Source: Bacillus manliponensis (GTDB lineage: Bacteria > Bacillota > Bacilli > Bacillales > Bacillaceae_G). From it: a DNA stretch of 64,000 nucleotides. The notes under the pieces were generated by a model. The model saw only the letters and a list, made by a program, of their open reading frames with translations. It did not search any database and was not told the DNA's origin. A program made the translations under genes and the position numbers. How positions within the stretch are numbered: position 1 is the first letter of the stretch; each line of letters opens with the position of its first letter. Shown in pieces: positions 15,504 through 24,822 of this stretch. Location: positions 62,001 to 126,000 of the forward strand of contig NZ_JOTN01000007.1 in the NCBI RefSeq assembly GCF_000712595.1, in the 5' to 3' direction.

Positions 15504-16937
15504 ATGAAAAGTAGAAACAAAGTCGAGCACCTCGTAACAATTCCAAATGATTATAAACTTGTTGTAGGTGATACAAAAAATGGTGAACATATATTATGGT
15601 GGGAGCAAGAAGAGGATTGTGAACAGTATATTCATATATGCTTTAAGGAAAAAACAAACCAGCTAATTGAGCTATCTATAAATAAGGAATCTCCAAAAGA
15701 AGCAATCACGTTAAGTGAAGCAGAAGGAAAGCAAATAGCCGAAAGATTTTTACAAACGCATGCCCCTCATATATTAAAAGAATGTAACATGGTTCAAGTC
15801 GAGAAGCGAAAAAGTTCCTTTTGGGTTGAATATATGCAAGAAGTAAATGGTTATGAGCTTCCTCATACAGGTGCTTTTATGGAAGTAGATTCGTCTAAAG
15901 CTGTTACAAAGTTTCGAAGTAAGGGGATAAAAGAAAAACCTGTTTGGCCGGAGAAGGTGATAGATAAAGAATATGTAATAGAGAAGGTAAATGAAAGACA
16001 AGAGATGGAGCGCGTATTTAAACGTCTTGATCCAGTTCTATATGCATATAAAGATGGAAAGCCGAAAGATGAATATGCGCTTGTATATGAGCCTGTTTTT
16101 TCAACGGTTTTTATTGATGCCAAGACGGGAGAGGATTTACATGATCGTAGTCATTATGTAATTGAAACGGTGTCAATCACTCCGTTACGGAAAGAGCAAA
16201 GGGTAAAAATTGATATAAATGAGTGTTTTAAGATAGATGAAGGAAAGATGAAAAAGGTTCGTGAGATAGAAGATGAGACATGTAAGAAAATGATATGGGC
16301 AGAAATGTTAAGTGAATCGATAGAAAGTAGTGAAGAAGATAAGTCATTAGATTCCTACTTCAATAATAAAATACCGATACTTCAATATGAAAAATCAATC
16401 ATTATAGAAGTTGATAAAGAAACGGATGAATTGATTTCTTATATAGAAATGGGAAAAGAAGATAGAAAACCTGTATTAACGCGGGCGCAATGCTTTGAAA
16501 AAGCGCTTCAGTTTTTAGAAAATATTTATCCAAATGTAGAAGAACAGCTTCGCCTTTGGATGGATGAAGATGATGAAGAAGAAAATCCATACCATTTTAA
16601 ATTTCACATTTATGTCAACGGCATTCGCCTAGCAGATGAATGGGTTTGGGTGGCTGTTGATGCAGTGTCCGGTAAAATTGTTCGCTACAAAGGTGTACCG
16701 AGGTGGCTTCTTCAAAAACTAAGTACATATGATACGAATGTGAACATTAGTGAACAAGAGGCACTTGCGATTTATATGAAAGAGACCTCTGTAAAATTAA
16801 AATGGTTTGATGAAGGGGAAGATACTACGCCAAAGTATCGGCTCATTTACACAGAAACAACAGCGAAGAAAGGTGATAATAAAGAGTCATTACGCTACAT
16901 AGATGCAGAAAACGGAAAAGTGATTTACTGGAAATAA
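15504..16937 (+). CDS. YcdB/YcdC-repeat (PepSY-like) domain protein
   Basis: A 477-residue protein without a signal peptide or membrane segment. It carries two or three copies of a roughly 100-residue module resembling the YcdB/YcdC and PepSY families: [21 protein letters not shown] ... [21 protein letters not shown], then [19 protein letters not shown] ... [28 protein letters not shown], then a final [13 protein letters not shown] ... [13 protein letters not shown]. Members are often linked to sporulation or protease inhibition, but the function is unproven. ATG follows GGAGGG. It lies just upstream of sigK, on the same strand. Confidence 0.8.
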   Translation: MKSRNKVEHLVTIPNDYKLVVGDTKNGEHILWWEQEEDCEQYIHICFKEKTNQLIELSINKESPKEAITLSEAEGKQIAERFLQTHAPHILKECNMVQVEKRKSSFWVEYMQEVNGYELPHTGAFMEVDSSKAVTKFRSKGIKEKPVWPEKVIDKEYVIEKVNERQEMERVFKRLDPVLYAYKDGKPKDEYALVYEPVFSTVFIDAKTGEDLHDRSHYVIETVSITPLRKEQRVKIDINECFKIDEGKMKKVREIEDETCKKMIWAEMLSESIESSEEDKSLDSYFNNKIPILQYEKSIIIEVDKETDELISYIEMGKEDRKPVLTRAQCFEKALQFLENIYPNVEEQLRLWMDEDDEEENPYHFKFHIYVNGIRLADEWVWVAVDAVSGKIVRYKGVPRWLLQKLSTYDTNVNISEQEALAIYMKETSVKLKWFDEGEDTTPKYRLIYTETTAKKGDNKESLRYIDAENGKVIYWK

Positions 16938-17020
16938 TATTCATTCTATTGTACAGACACAAACAACCATGCGCCCACATACATATAGTAAAGACCACTA
17001 TTTTTGCGGGGGTGAAGGGA

Positions 17021-17734
17021 TTGAGTCTGTTCGCCGCAATTGGGTATATGTTTCGGGAAGTATTTCTTTTCGTATCATATGTCAAAAATAATGCATTTCC
17101 ACAGCCGTTATCACCAGAAGATGAACAAAAGTATTTGGAGCTTATGAAGCAAGGTGATCCAGAGGCAAGAAATTTGCTTATTGAGCATAATTTACGTCTT
17201 GTGGCACATATTGTGAAGAAGTTTGAAAATACAGGAGAAGATGCAGAGGATTTAATTTCCATCGGTACAATTGGTTTAATTAAAGCAATTGAAAGCTATT
17301 CGCAAGGAAAAGGAACAAAGCTTGCGACCTATGCGGCTCGCTGCATCGAAAATGAAATTTTAATGCATCTGCGTGTACTAAAGAAGACGAAAAAAGATGT
17401 ATCTCTTCATGATCCGATTGGACAGGACAAAGAGGGGAATGAAATTTCATTAATTGATATTTTGAAATCAGAATCAGAAGATGTTATTGATATGATTCAG
17501 CTAACGATGGAGCTTGAGAAGATAAGAGAATATATTGGAATATTAGACGATCGTGAAAAAGAAGTTGTTGTAAATCGCTTTGGTCTTGGCCTAGATAAAG
17601 AAAAAACACAGCGCGAAATTGCAAAGGAACTAGGGATTTCAAGAAGCTACGTATCCCGTATTGAAAAGCGTGCGCTAATGAAAATGTTTCATGAATTTGT
17701 GAGGGCGGAGAAAGAAAAGAAGGGGAAAGGTTAA
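17021..17734 (+). CDS. sigK: Sporulation sigma factor K (pro-SigK), uninterrupted
   Basis: A 237-residue late mother-cell sigma factor. It carries the pro-sequence ([19 protein letters not shown]) removed by SpoIVFB before [12 protein letters not shown], then regions 2 ([26 protein letters not shown]), 3 and 4 ([26 protein letters not shown]). I start it at TTG 17021, after GGGGGTGAAGGG; earlier in-frame codons give sequence unlike the family. Unlike B. subtilis, where the skin element splits the gene, it is whole here. A CATACATA at 16978-16985 could be a SigE -10, but I see no convincing -35. Confidence 0.95.
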   Translation: MSLFAAIGYMFREVFLFVSYVKNNAFPQPLSPEDEQKYLELMKQGDPEARNLLIEHNLRLVAHIVKKFENTGEDAEDLISIGTIGLIKAIESYSQGKGTKLATYAARCIENEILMHLRVLKKTKKDVSLHDPIGQDKEGNEISLIDILKSESEDVIDMIQLTMELEKIREYIGILDDREKEVVVNRFGLGLDKEKTQREIAKELGISRSYVSRIEKRALMKMFHEFVRAEKEKKGKG

Positions 17735-17740
17735 CAGAGA

Positions 17741-17776
17741 GAAGTGCTGGGGAGTGAGAGCCCGCACTTCTTTTTT
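17741..17776 (+). terminator. Intrinsic terminator of sigK
   Basis: GAAGTGC / GCACTTC stem with an inner GGG/CCC and a T6 tail, just after the sigK stop. Confidence 0.8.
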
Positions 17777-17900
17777 AGGTTGAAAATAAGGCTTTCTATC
17801 TGTAATATTAAAAGGTGCTAACTATTTATGATATGAGAACAAAAGTAGGGAAAAATAAACTTAATAATTTTTATTAAGACATATTAGGAGGGTTCGCAGT

Positions 17901-18680
17901 TTGCGACGTACGTTATATCGATTAATGATTGAGCTAACAAATGGGCGTTTCACGTCTTATGTGTTACGTAAATTTGCACAGTCTCGCTTTAGTTCTATTA
18001 TCATTTCATCTTATGTGAAAGTGTTCCAAATTAATCAAGATGAAATGGAGAAGGATTTAAAGGAGTATAAAACGTTACATGAATTATTTACACGTAAGTT
18101 AAAAGAAGGAAAGCGTGTAATTGATAGTGATTCTTCAAGTATAATTAGTCCAGTTGATGGGATTTTTGCAGATTATGGTCCGATTGAAGAAGCGAAAACG
18201 TTTGAAATTAAAGGGAAACAGTACTCTGTTGTAGAGATGCTTGGCAATGAAGAGAGAGCAAAGTGTTACGCAGGTGGTACATATATGGTAATCTATTTAA
18301 GTCCGAGTCATTATCATCGAATTCATAGCCCAATTTCAGGCGCTGTAACGGATCGTTTCGTTCTTGGAAGGAAATCATATCCGGTCAATGAAGCAGGAAT
18401 GACACTTGGGAAAGAGCCGTTATCAAAAAATTATCGTTCTGTAACAGAAGTAGAGAGTGAAGGAAAGTGCATGGCACTTGTAAAAGTTGGTGCAATGTTT
18501 GTAAATAGTATTGAATTGCTTCATGAAAAAGAAGTTGTTCAAAAAGGTGAAGAAATGGCATACTTTACGTTTGGTTCAACAGTTGTATTGCTATTTGAAA
18601 AGGATATGGTTACAGCTGTCGATACATTAACGAGTGGACAAGATGTTTACCTTGGTGAGAGAATTGCAACGCGGTTATAA
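17901..18680 (+). CDS. psd: Phosphatidylserine decarboxylase proenzyme
   Basis: A 259-residue membrane-associated enzyme that makes phosphatidylethanolamine from phosphatidylserine. It is a self-cleaving pyruvoyl enzyme: the FGST near the C-terminus ([13 protein letters not shown]) is the LGST-type processing site whose serine becomes the pyruvoyl group. Other marks are [12 protein letters not shown] and [14 protein letters not shown] with the catalytic His region. Translation likely starts at TTG 17901 after GGAGGG. Single gene with its own terminator; no pssA gene lies next to it. Confidence 0.93.
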   Translation: MRRTLYRLMIELTNGRFTSYVLRKFAQSRFSSIIISSYVKVFQINQDEMEKDLKEYKTLHELFTRKLKEGKRVIDSDSSSIISPVDGIFADYGPIEEAKTFEIKGKQYSVVEMLGNEERAKCYAGGTYMVIYLSPSHYHRIHSPISGAVTDRFVLGRKSYPVNEAGMTLGKEPLSKNYRSVTEVESEGKCMALVKVGAMFVNSIELLHEKEVVQKGEEMAYFTFGSTVVLLFEKDMVTAVDTLTSGQDVYLGERIATRL

Positions 18681-18742
18681 GCCGAGAATTGTATAGGTAG
18701 TTGTCCCCTCGGTGTAAGAGGGGACATCGTTCATGTGGGATA

Positions 18743-18772
18743 AAAGAGCCGTCTTACAAGAGGGCTCTTTTT
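18743..18772 (+). terminator. Intrinsic terminator of psd
   Basis: AAAGAGCC / GGGCTCTTT stem with T-run. A second, G/C-rich hairpin (GTCCCCTC / GAGGGGAC, 18703-18725) without a T-run lies between it and psd. Confidence 0.7.
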
Positions 18773-18799
18773 ACAAGTGAAGCAGTAATCTTTATGTAC

Positions 18800-18955
18800 T
18801 CAAGACGATTTAGCGAGCTTGTCCTCTAATGATCGTCGGATGATTTCTTGTTTAATGAGTAAAATGAAGTCAGGATTTAATTTTAGTTCTTTTGCTTTAT
18901 AATAAGACTCAGTGAGTAATTCAGTAGATAACTGTTCCATATGTTTCGCCTTCAA
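18800..18955 (-). CDS. sda: Sporulation checkpoint inhibitor Sda
   Basis: Sda binds the sporulation kinase KinA and blocks phosphorelay to Spo0A when DNA replication is disturbed. The product, [20 protein letters not shown] then [14 protein letters not shown], matches the short helical hairpin of B. subtilis Sda. Two starts are possible: TTG at 18955 (51 aa), 9 bases after a perfect GGAGGTGATC, or ATG at 18940 (46 aa, the usual Sda length). I give the longer one because of the ribosome site. DnaA boxes lie upstream, as in B. subtilis. It is too short for routine ORF calling. Confidence 0.88.
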   Translation of the reverse strand: MKAKHMEQLSTELLTESYYKAKELKLNPDFILLIKQEIIRRSLEDKLAKSS

Positions 18956-19038
18956 GGCGGATCACCTCCTGCGAAAAAAGGATAAGTTTGTTGTCTCGTT
19001 TACTGTATCAAAAAATACTTCAGGCGACAATGAGGTAG

Positions 19039-19137
19039 TTATCCACTGTAAAGTGTGGATAAGATGTGTAGAAAATGTTGATAATTTCAAAATTTACTGA
19101 AAACATAATATGGAAAATGTGTACAAGTTTATCCACA
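19039..19137. promoter_or_regulatory. DnaA box cluster upstream of sda
   Basis: TTATCCACT (19039-19047), TGTGGATAA (19054-19062, the reverse of a perfect box) and TTATCCACA (19129-19137, perfect). In B. subtilis DnaA binds such boxes upstream of sda and raises its expression when initiation is impaired. A Spo0A-box-like TGTCGAA lies nearby at 19158-19164. Confidence 0.82.
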
Positions 19138-19230
19138 GGTTACGTATCAAAAAATGTTGTCGAAAAATTTTATTTATGTAAACCGGTTGCGTATGGAATA
19201 TTTTGAAATGAAGCGCATACTGTAGCAAAT

Positions 19231-19389
19231 TTCTTCCCGCATTAACGGGCTGTAAGACTCCCATCTCAAACACTTGAGAGAAAACGAAGAAGTTTAGGTG
19301 GGATATTAACAGCCCGTAAAAGCCCGATTGGTTCAACTAACACTCAGTGGGGGATGAAGAAAACCCCACTGAGTGAAGTTTCACTTTAT
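19231..19389 (+). repeat. bcr1-like repeat, copy B (full length)
   Basis: A 159-base copy in the same orientation as copy A. Right boundary TTTAT at 19385-19389; the left boundary is a degenerate TTCTT. The distal stem pairs 19341-19353 with about 19364-19375. It fills the gap between the sda promoter region and yqeG, ending about 25 bases before yqeG. Confidence 0.82.
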
Positions 19390-19415
19390 AAAACTCCTCA
19401 AAGAGGTGAAAGAAA

Positions 19416-19928
19416 TTGAAATTATTTTTACCAAATGAATACGTAAAAAACGTATATCATGTTCAACCAGAAGACTTAAAAGAACGCGGAATTAAAGGGA
19501 TTATTACTGATTTAGATAATACGCTAATTGAGTGGGATCGTCCGAACGCGACACCGGATTTAGAGAAATGGCTCCTGTCTATGAAAAAGCACGGCATTCA
19601 AGTAACGGTTGTTTCAAACAACAATGAACAGCGTGTACACGATTTTGCAGAACCACTTGGTATTCCATTTATTCACCGAGCACGTAAACCGCTTGTAGGA
19701 GCGTTTAGACGCGCCTTAAAGACGATGAATCTTCGTCCAGAAGAAGTTGTTGTAATTGGAGATCAATTGTTAACAGATGTACTTGGTGGCAATCGCATTG
19801 GGCTTCATACGATTTTAGTTGTACCAGTTGCGCAAACAGATGGATTTATGACGAAATTCAATCGTAAAATTGAGCGTGTGATTATGCGCAAGATGAAAAG
19901 AAAAGGTTTAATTAACTGGGAGGAATAG
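19416..19928 (+). CDS. yqeG: YqeG-family HAD phosphatase
   Basis: A 170-residue phosphatase of the HAD IIIA subfamily, related to phosphatidylglycerophosphate phosphatases. HAD motif I is ITDLDNTLIEWD, motif II VTVVSNNNE, the lysine of motif III is in RARKPLVGAF, and motif IV is VVIGDQLLTDVLGGN. The start TTG follows AGAGGTGAAA. It opens the conserved yqeG-yqeH-aroE-yhbY group; yqeH begins 3 bases after its stop. Its physiological substrate in Bacillus is not established from sequence alone. Confidence 0.92.
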   Translation: MKLFLPNEYVKNVYHVQPEDLKERGIKGIITDLDNTLIEWDRPNATPDLEKWLLSMKKHGIQVTVVSNNNEQRVHDFAEPLGIPFIHRARKPLVGAFRRALKTMNLRPEEVVVIGDQLLTDVLGGNRIGLHTILVVPVAQTDGFMTKFNRKIERVIMRKMKRKGLINWEE

Positions 19929-19931
19929 AGT

Positions 19932-21038
19932 TTGACTGAAATGATTAAATGTATTGGTTGCGGCGTTGCAATCCAAACGGAAAATAAAAATGAGCTTGGC
20001 TATGCCCCGGCTTCTTCGTTAGAGAAAGAGAGTGTTATTTGTCAACGTTGTTTTCGACTAAAGAATTACAACGAAATTCAAGATGTTTCCTTAACAGATG
20101 ATGACTTTTTACGCATTTTAAACGGCATTGGAAAGTCAGATGCACTCGTTGTAAAAATTGTTGATATATTTGATTTCAATGGTAGCTGGCTACCGGGTCT
20201 TCACCGTTTTGTTGGTGGTAATAAAGTGCTTCTTGTCGGAAATAAAGCAGACTTAATTCCGAAATCAGTAAAGCATGAAAAGTTGACGCATTGGATGCGA
20301 TATAGTGCGAAGCAACTTGGCTTAAAGCCAGAAGATGTCTTTTTAATTAGTGCAGCAAAAGGACAAGGAATTGAAGAACTTGCACAAGCAATTGAAGAGC
20401 ATCGTAATGGAAAAGATGTATATGTTGTTGGTTGTACAAATGTTGGGAAATCAACATTCATTAACCGCATCATTAAAACATTTAGTGATGAAACAGAAAA
20501 CGTAATCACAACTTCTCATTTCCCAGGGACAACACTTGATTTAATTGACATACCACTTGATGAAACATCATCACTATACGATACACCAGGTATCATTAAT
20601 CACCATCAAATGGCACATTTTGTTGGAAAGCAAAGCTTGAAAATGATTACGCCAACGAAAGAAATTAAGCCGATGGTATTTCAATTAAATGAAGAACAAA
20701 CACTGTTCTTCGGTGGTTTAGCTCGCTTTGACTACATGAAGGGTGGACGTCGCTCCTTCGTTTGTCATCTATCAAACCGTCTTCCAATTCACCGTACGAA
20801 GCTTGAGAAGGCTGATGATTTATATGAAAATCATGCTGGGGATTTATTGAATCCACCTACACCAGAAGAGCTTAAGAGTATGCCACCGCTTGTGAAATAT
20901 GAATTCACAATTCGTGAGCCAAAAACAGATGTTGTTTTTTCAGGTTTAGGATGGGTAACAGTGAACGAGGCTGGAGCAAAAATTGTTGCACATGTACCAA
21001 AGGGAGTTAGTGTTTCATTACGTAAATCTTTAATTTAA
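19932..21038 (+). CDS. yqeH: Ribosome biogenesis GTPase YqeH
   Basis: A 368-residue circularly permuted GTPase needed for 30S ribosome assembly. An N-terminal zinc finger (CIGCG ... CQRCF) is followed by G motifs in permuted order: G4 GNKADLIP, G5 SAAKGQG, G1 [11 protein letters not shown]3 DTPG. The C-terminal part is the usual RNA-binding-like domain. It starts with TTG 3 bases after yqeG stops, so it is coupled to it; aroE follows in the same operon. Confidence 0.95.
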   Translation: MTEMIKCIGCGVAIQTENKNELGYAPASSLEKESVICQRCFRLKNYNEIQDVSLTDDDFLRILNGIGKSDALVVKIVDIFDFNGSWLPGLHRFVGGNKVLLVGNKADLIPKSVKHEKLTHWMRYSAKQLGLKPEDVFLISAAKGQGIEELAQAIEEHRNGKDVYVVGCTNVGKSTFINRIIKTFSDETENVITTSHFPGTTLDLIDIPLDETSSLYDTPGIINHHQMAHFVGKQSLKMITPTKEIKPMVFQLNEEQTLFFGGLARFDYMKGGRRSFVCHLSNRLPIHRTKLEKADDLYENHAGDLLNPPTPEELKSMPPLVKYEFTIREPKTDVVFSGLGWVTVNEAGAKIVAHVPKGVSVSLRKSLI

Positions 21039-21052
21039 ACTGGAGAGGACTT

Positions 21053-21886
21053 ATGAAACAATTATATGGGGTAATCGGAAATCCAATTGGACATTCATTG
21101 TCGCCGCATATGCAAAATGATGCTTTTTTGCACTGTGGTATTGATGCGCATTATCATGCATTTCTTGTAGAGGAAAGTAAGTTAAGTGAAGCAGTGGCTG
21201 GTTTGAAGGCAATTGGAATCGCTGGTTTTAACGTAACAACACCGCATAAAGTTTCGATTATGCAGTATTTAGATGAAATCGATCCGTTAGCAAAACAAAT
21301 TGGAGCGGTTAATACGGTACTGCATGAAGACGGGAAGTTAATTGGTTATAATACAGATGGAATCGGATATGTTCGATCATTGCAATCTATTCGTAACGAG
21401 CCGTTGCAAAATAAACGTATATTGCTTCTTGGAGCTGGCGGAGCGGCTCGTGCCATTTATTTCTCATTAATTGCTGCAGGTGTACAAGAAATTGATGTTG
21501 CAAACCGTACGGTAGGAAAAGCGAGGGAGCTTATCAACGCTTGTAACGATGCTGTAAAATCCTCTGCATTTTCGTTAGAGGAAGCAAGGGAGATGTCAGC
21601 GAACTACGACGTCATTATTCAGACAACAACGATTGGCATGTATCCGAATGTAGAGGACACACCTTTGCCGATTATTTCTTTAAAGGCTGGGACAATCGTG
21701 TCTGATATTATTTACAACCCGTTTGAAACAAAGTTATTGCAAGAAGCAAAAGAGAAAGGTGCAACTGTTCAAAATGGCATTGATATGTTTGTGTACCAAG
21801 GTGCGCTTGCATTTGAAATTTGGACAGGGCATTTTCCAAATATAGAACGAATGAAACAGTTCGTTATTAGAAAGCTTGGAGGCTAA
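21053..21886 (+). CDS. aroE: Shikimate dehydrogenase
   Basis: A 277-residue NADPH-dependent enzyme of aromatic amino acid synthesis that reduces 3-dehydroshikimate. The shikimate-binding N-terminus shows [14 protein letters not shown] and FNVTTPHK (catalytic Lys); the Rossmann part shows GAGGAARAI and NRTVGKA. The C-terminal [12 protein letters not shown] is also typical. It lies in the yqeG-yqeH-aroE-yhbY operon, as in other bacilli, 14 bases after yqeH, with the site GGAGAGG. Confidence 0.96.
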   Translation: MKQLYGVIGNPIGHSLSPHMQNDAFLHCGIDAHYHAFLVEESKLSEAVAGLKAIGIAGFNVTTPHKVSIMQYLDEIDPLAKQIGAVNTVLHEDGKLIGYNTDGIGYVRSLQSIRNEPLQNKRILLLGAGGAARAIYFSLIAAGVQEIDVANRTVGKARELINACNDAVKSSAFSLEEAREMSANYDVIIQTTTIGMYPNVEDTPLPIISLKAGTIVSDIIYNPFETKLLQEAKEKGATVQNGIDMFVYQGALAFEIWTGHFPNIERMKQFVIRKLGG

Positions 21887-21892
21887 AATAGT

Positions 21893-22189
21893 ATGTTAAC
21901 AGGAAAACAAAAACGATTTTTACGTGCGAAAGCACATCATTTAACACCAATTTTTCAAGTTGGAAAAGGCGGCGTAAATGAAAATATGATTAAGCAAATT
22001 GCTGAGGCGTTAGAGGCTCGTGAATTATTTAAAGTGAGCGTATTGCAAAACTGTGAATTTGACCGCCGTGAAGTCGCGGAGGAGCTTGCAGAAGGTGCAA
22101 ATGCTGAAATAGTACAAGTAATTGGCAGTACAATTGTGTTATATAAAGAATCCAGAGAAAATAAACAAATTTTCCTTCCGAGAATTTAA
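21893..22189 (+). CDS. yhbY: YhbY-family RNA-binding protein (YqeI)
   Basis: A 98-residue CRM-domain protein that binds pre-ribosomal RNA. It opens LTGKQKRFLRAKAHHLTPIFQVGKGG, with the family GKGG (residues about 24-27), and ends GSTIVLYKESRENKQI. It follows aroE by 6 bases in the same operon, and an imperfect hairpin follows before nadD. Confidence 0.94.
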   Translation: MLTGKQKRFLRAKAHHLTPIFQVGKGGVNENMIKQIAEALEARELFKVSVLQNCEFDRREVAEELAEGANAEIVQVIGSTIVLYKESRENKQIFLPRI

Positions 22190-22242
22190 TTGTATAAGCA
22201 ATCTGAAGGTTGTTCACTTTTCACATAAATGATGTAACGATG

Positions 22243-22273
22243 AGCAGTGAGCCAGTGCAGTGGCTTACTGCTT
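22243..22273 (+). terminator. Hairpin between yhbY and nadD
   Basis: AGCAGTGAGCCA / TGGCTTACTGCT stem (one mismatch) followed by only TTT. It may be a weak terminator or attenuator dividing the yqeG and nadD groups. Confidence 0.5.
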
Positions 22274-22304
22274 TCGTTTAGCATTCGTAGAAGGAGTGTT
22301 TCCT

Positions 22305-22874
22305 TTGAAGAAAATCGGAATTATTGGTGGGACGTTTGATCCACCCCATAATGGGCACTTGTTAATTGCAAATGAAGTATACGATGCATTGCAGTTAGAT
22401 GAAGTTTGGTTTTTACCAAATCAAATTCCACCTCATAAACGTGGACGAAACATTACAAGTGTCGAAAAAAGGTTACATATGCTCCGCATTGCTACGCAGC
22501 ATGAAGAGCACTTTTCGATTTGTATAGCAGAGCTCGAGCGTGAAGGTCCATCCTATACATATGATACAATGTTACAGTTAACGAAAGAGCATCCAGACAT
22601 GCAATTCCACTTTATTATTGGTGGAGACATGGTTGAGTATTTACCGAAGTGGTACAAAATTGATGAGCTGATGAAACTTGTTACGTTTGTCGGTGTAGCA
22701 AGACCTGGGTATACGCTCGCGACTCCTTATCCAATTGTAACAGTAGAAATTCCGGAGTTTGCAGTATCTTCTTCTTTGTTACGTGAACGATATGAAAAGA
22801 AGAAAACATGTAAATACTTGCTTCCGGAAGAAGTACAACAATATATTGAGAGGACGGGGCTGTATGAATCGTAA
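22305..22874 (+). CDS. nadD: Nicotinate-nucleotide adenylyltransferase
   Basis: A 189-residue enzyme of NAD synthesis (nicotinate mononucleotide + ATP to deamido-NAD). It has the nucleotidyltransferase start [16 protein letters not shown] and the late SSSLLRER (the ISSTxIR-type motif). I start it at TTG 22305, after AAGGAG, because upstream in-frame residues are unlike the family. Its end overlaps yqeK by 11 bases, and yqeK, rsfS and yqeM follow with short overlaps in one operon. Confidence 0.95.
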   Translation: MKKIGIIGGTFDPPHNGHLLIANEVYDALQLDEVWFLPNQIPPHKRGRNITSVEKRLHMLRIATQHEEHFSICIAELEREGPSYTYDTMLQLTKEHPDMQFHFIIGGDMVEYLPKWYKIDELMKLVTFVGVARPGYTLATPYPIVTVEIPEFAVSSSLLRERYEKKKTCKYLLPEEVQQYIERTGLYES

Positions 22875-23433
22875 AGAGGCGCTTGAAATTGTGAGAAAGC
22901 AAATGCATGAGAAACGTTACATTCATACAATTGGCGTTATGGAAACGGCAATTGAGCTTGCGCGGCAGTATGGTGTAGATGAGAAAAAAGCAGAACTTGC
23001 AGCGATTTTTCATGATTATGCAAAATGTAGGTCGATTCCGGAAATGGAAGAGATTATTAAGCGAGAAAATTTGCCGAAAGATTTACTTCAGTATAATAAA
23101 GAATTATGGCATGCGCCAGTTGGGGCATACTTAGTAGAAAAAGAGGTTGGCATTACGGAGTGTGACATTTTACAGGCGATTAGCTACCATACAAGTGGTC
23201 ATGAGAATATGACGATGCTTGATAAAGTGATTTATGTAGCAGATTATATTGAGCCAGGCCGTAAGTTCCCAGGTGTTGATGAAGCGCGTAAACTTGCCAG
23301 GGAAAATTTAGATGAAGCGCTATTATTTGCGTTAAAACGTACGATTCAATTTTTAATGGAAAAAAATCAGACAATTTATCCGTTAACATTTCAAACATAC
23401 AATGCAGTGATTAAGGAGGATTTTACAAAATGA
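22864..23433 (+). CDS. yqeK: HD-domain hydrolase YqeK (Ap4A hydrolase family)
   Basis: A 189-residue metal-dependent HD-domain protein; members of the family split diadenosine tetraphosphate into two ADP. The HD signature is visible as [16 protein letters not shown] ... [11 protein letters not shown], then HAPVGAYL and [10 protein letters not shown] with a final [15 protein letters not shown] at 22864 lies inside the end of nadD; longer in-frame extensions upstream are the nadD coding region in another frame. Its stop overlaps the rsfS start by 4 bases. Confidence 0.93.
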   Translation: MNRKEALEIVRKQMHEKRYIHTIGVMETAIELARQYGVDEKKAELAAIFHDYAKCRSIPEMEEIIKRENLPKDLLQYNKELWHAPVGAYLVEKEVGITECDILQAISYHTSGHENMTMLDKVIYVADYIEPGRKFPGVDEARKLARENLDEALLFALKRTIQFLMEKNQTIYPLTFQTYNAVIKEDFTK

Positions 23434-23786
23434 CAGATAGAGAATTATTAGTAGTAGCAGCCAGAGCGGCTGATGACAAGAAAGCAGAAGATATTGTTGT
23501 ACTAAATATGAAGGGGATTTCTCCAGTTGCAGATTACTTTGTAATTTGTCACGGTAATTCAGATAAGCAAGTACAAGCGATTGCGCGTGAAATTAAAGCG
23601 AAAGCGCATGAAGTACAAATTGATGTGAAACGTATGGAAGGATTTGATGAGGCGCGCTGGGTGTTAGTTGACCTTGGTGATGTAGTAGCTCATATTTTCC
23701 ATAAAGATGAGCGTAACCACTACAATTTAGAACGTCTTTGGGGCGATGTGCCACGTGAAGATATTATAGAAGAGTTAAGCGAATGA
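23430..23786 (+). CDS. rsfS: Ribosomal silencing factor RsfS
   Basis: A 118-residue protein that binds ribosomal protein L14 and blocks joining of subunits when nutrients are scarce. It shows AARAADDKKAEDIVVLNMKG, ADYFVICHGNSDKQVQAIA, and the late HIFHKDERNHYNLERLWGD, all typical of the family. ATGA overlaps with yqeK before it and yqeM after it indicate coupled translation in this operon. Confidence 0.95.
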   Translation: MTDRELLVVAARAADDKKAEDIVVLNMKGISPVADYFVICHGNSDKQVQAIAREIKAKAHEVQIDVKRMEGFDEARWVLVDLGDVVAHIFHKDERNHYNLERLWGDVPREDIIEELSE

Positions 23787-24532
23787 GATACGAACAATTT
23801 GCTTTGCTGTATGATGAATTAATGAATGATGTCCCTTATGATAAGTGGGTTGAGTTCACGAAGCAAAGTTTAACGCAGGCTGGGATGAATGAAGCGAAAA
23901 TTCTTGATGTTGCTTGTGGAACGGGAAATGTAACACTTCCTCTTGTGCAAGAAGGATACGATGTAGTTGGAGTAGACCTTTCGGAGGAAATGTTAACAGT
24001 AGCGCAGCAAAAATTAGGTGAAGAGGGGCATATGATTCCATTTTACCAACAAGATATGCGGGAATTAGATGTTCCAGGCGAATTTGACTGTGTAGCAATT
24101 TTTTGTGACTCGTTAAATTATTTATTGCAAGAGGACCATATTAAAGAAACATTTAGACGTGTTTATCATCATTTACATACAGATGGCTTATTTTTATTTG
24201 ATATACATTCTCTTTATAAAATTCATCACGTCTTTCAAAATGAAACGTATACCATAAACGGTGATGAAATTGCATTGATTTGGAACTGCTTCCCTGGTGA
24301 AGAGCCAAATAGCGTTGAACATGATTTAACGTTTTTTGTGAAAGATGATGAAGATGATATGTATCATCGTTTTGATGAATTACATGTGCAACGTGGATAC
24401 TCTGTAGAAGATATTACAAAGTGGCTTGAAGAGAGTGGTTTTACTATTCTTCGTGTGACCGGAGATTTTGAGCGTGCAGAAGTGACGGAACAAACGGAGC
24501 GTATTTTCTTTATGGCAAAGAAAACCCTTTAA
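23783..24532 (+). CDS. yqeM: SAM-dependent methyltransferase YqeM
   Basis: A 249-residue class I methyltransferase. The SAM-binding motif ILDVACGTGNVTLPL is followed by VVGVDLSEEML (motif II) and FDCVAIFCDSLNYL (post II). The C-terminal half is the insert typical of YqeM. It is the last gene of the nadD operon, starting inside rsfS, and is followed by a terminator. The methyl acceptor is not established. Confidence 0.92.
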   Translation: MRYEQFALLYDELMNDVPYDKWVEFTKQSLTQAGMNEAKILDVACGTGNVTLPLVQEGYDVVGVDLSEEMLTVAQQKLGEEGHMIPFYQQDMRELDVPGEFDCVAIFCDSLNYLLQEDHIKETFRRVYHHLHTDGLFLFDIHSLYKIHHVFQNETYTINGDEIALIWNCFPGEEPNSVEHDLTFFVKDDEDDMYHRFDELHVQRGYSVEDITKWLEESGFTILRVTGDFERAEVTEQTERIFFMAKKTL

Positions 24533-24544
24533 TTTTTATAAAGA

Positions 24545-24588
24545 AGCTTGCATTCAAAAGTGTTATTTGAATGCTGGCTTTTTTTTAT
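24545..24588 (+). terminator. Terminator of the nadD operon
   Basis: GCATTCAAA / TTTGAATGC stem with an outer AAGC/GCTT part and T8. Its T-run merges into the left end of repeat copy C. Confidence 0.85.
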
Positions 24589-24679
24589 TTCGCTATTTGC
24601 GGGCTGTAAAAGTCCGATTGGTTCAACTAACAATCAGTGGGGGATGGAGAACCCCCCACTGATTGAAGTTTCACTTTAT
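24584..24679 (+). repeat. bcr1-like repeat, copy C (internal deletion)
   Basis: Bounded by TTTAT at 24584-24588 and 24675-24679, but only 96 bases long: about 60 bases between the two GTAAAA-containing arms are missing. The distal stem uses the A-T variant at base pair 3 (CAATCAG / CTGATTG), unlike copies A and B. Confidence 0.8.
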
Positions 24680-24743
24680 TAAAAATTTTTAGTGTTCCAA
24701 AGTGGTATTTTATTATGAATGAAATAGAAAAATTAATACTTTA

Positions 24744-24778
24744 AAAATAAAAACGTGCCAATTTTACTTTGGCACGTG
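24744..24778 (-). terminator. Terminator of comER
   Basis: ACGTGCCA / TGGCACGT stem; on the - strand it is followed by TTTTTATTTTT. It lies 45 bases after the comER stop. Confidence 0.75.
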
Positions 24779-24822
24779 TGAAGAAAAAAGAAAGGAATCT
24801 GTTTCATTTTGTTGTATATATC

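Noticed and set aside
22727-23013. - strand ORFs opposite the nadD/yqeK junction
   Set aside because: They overlap two conserved genes and carry no family features.
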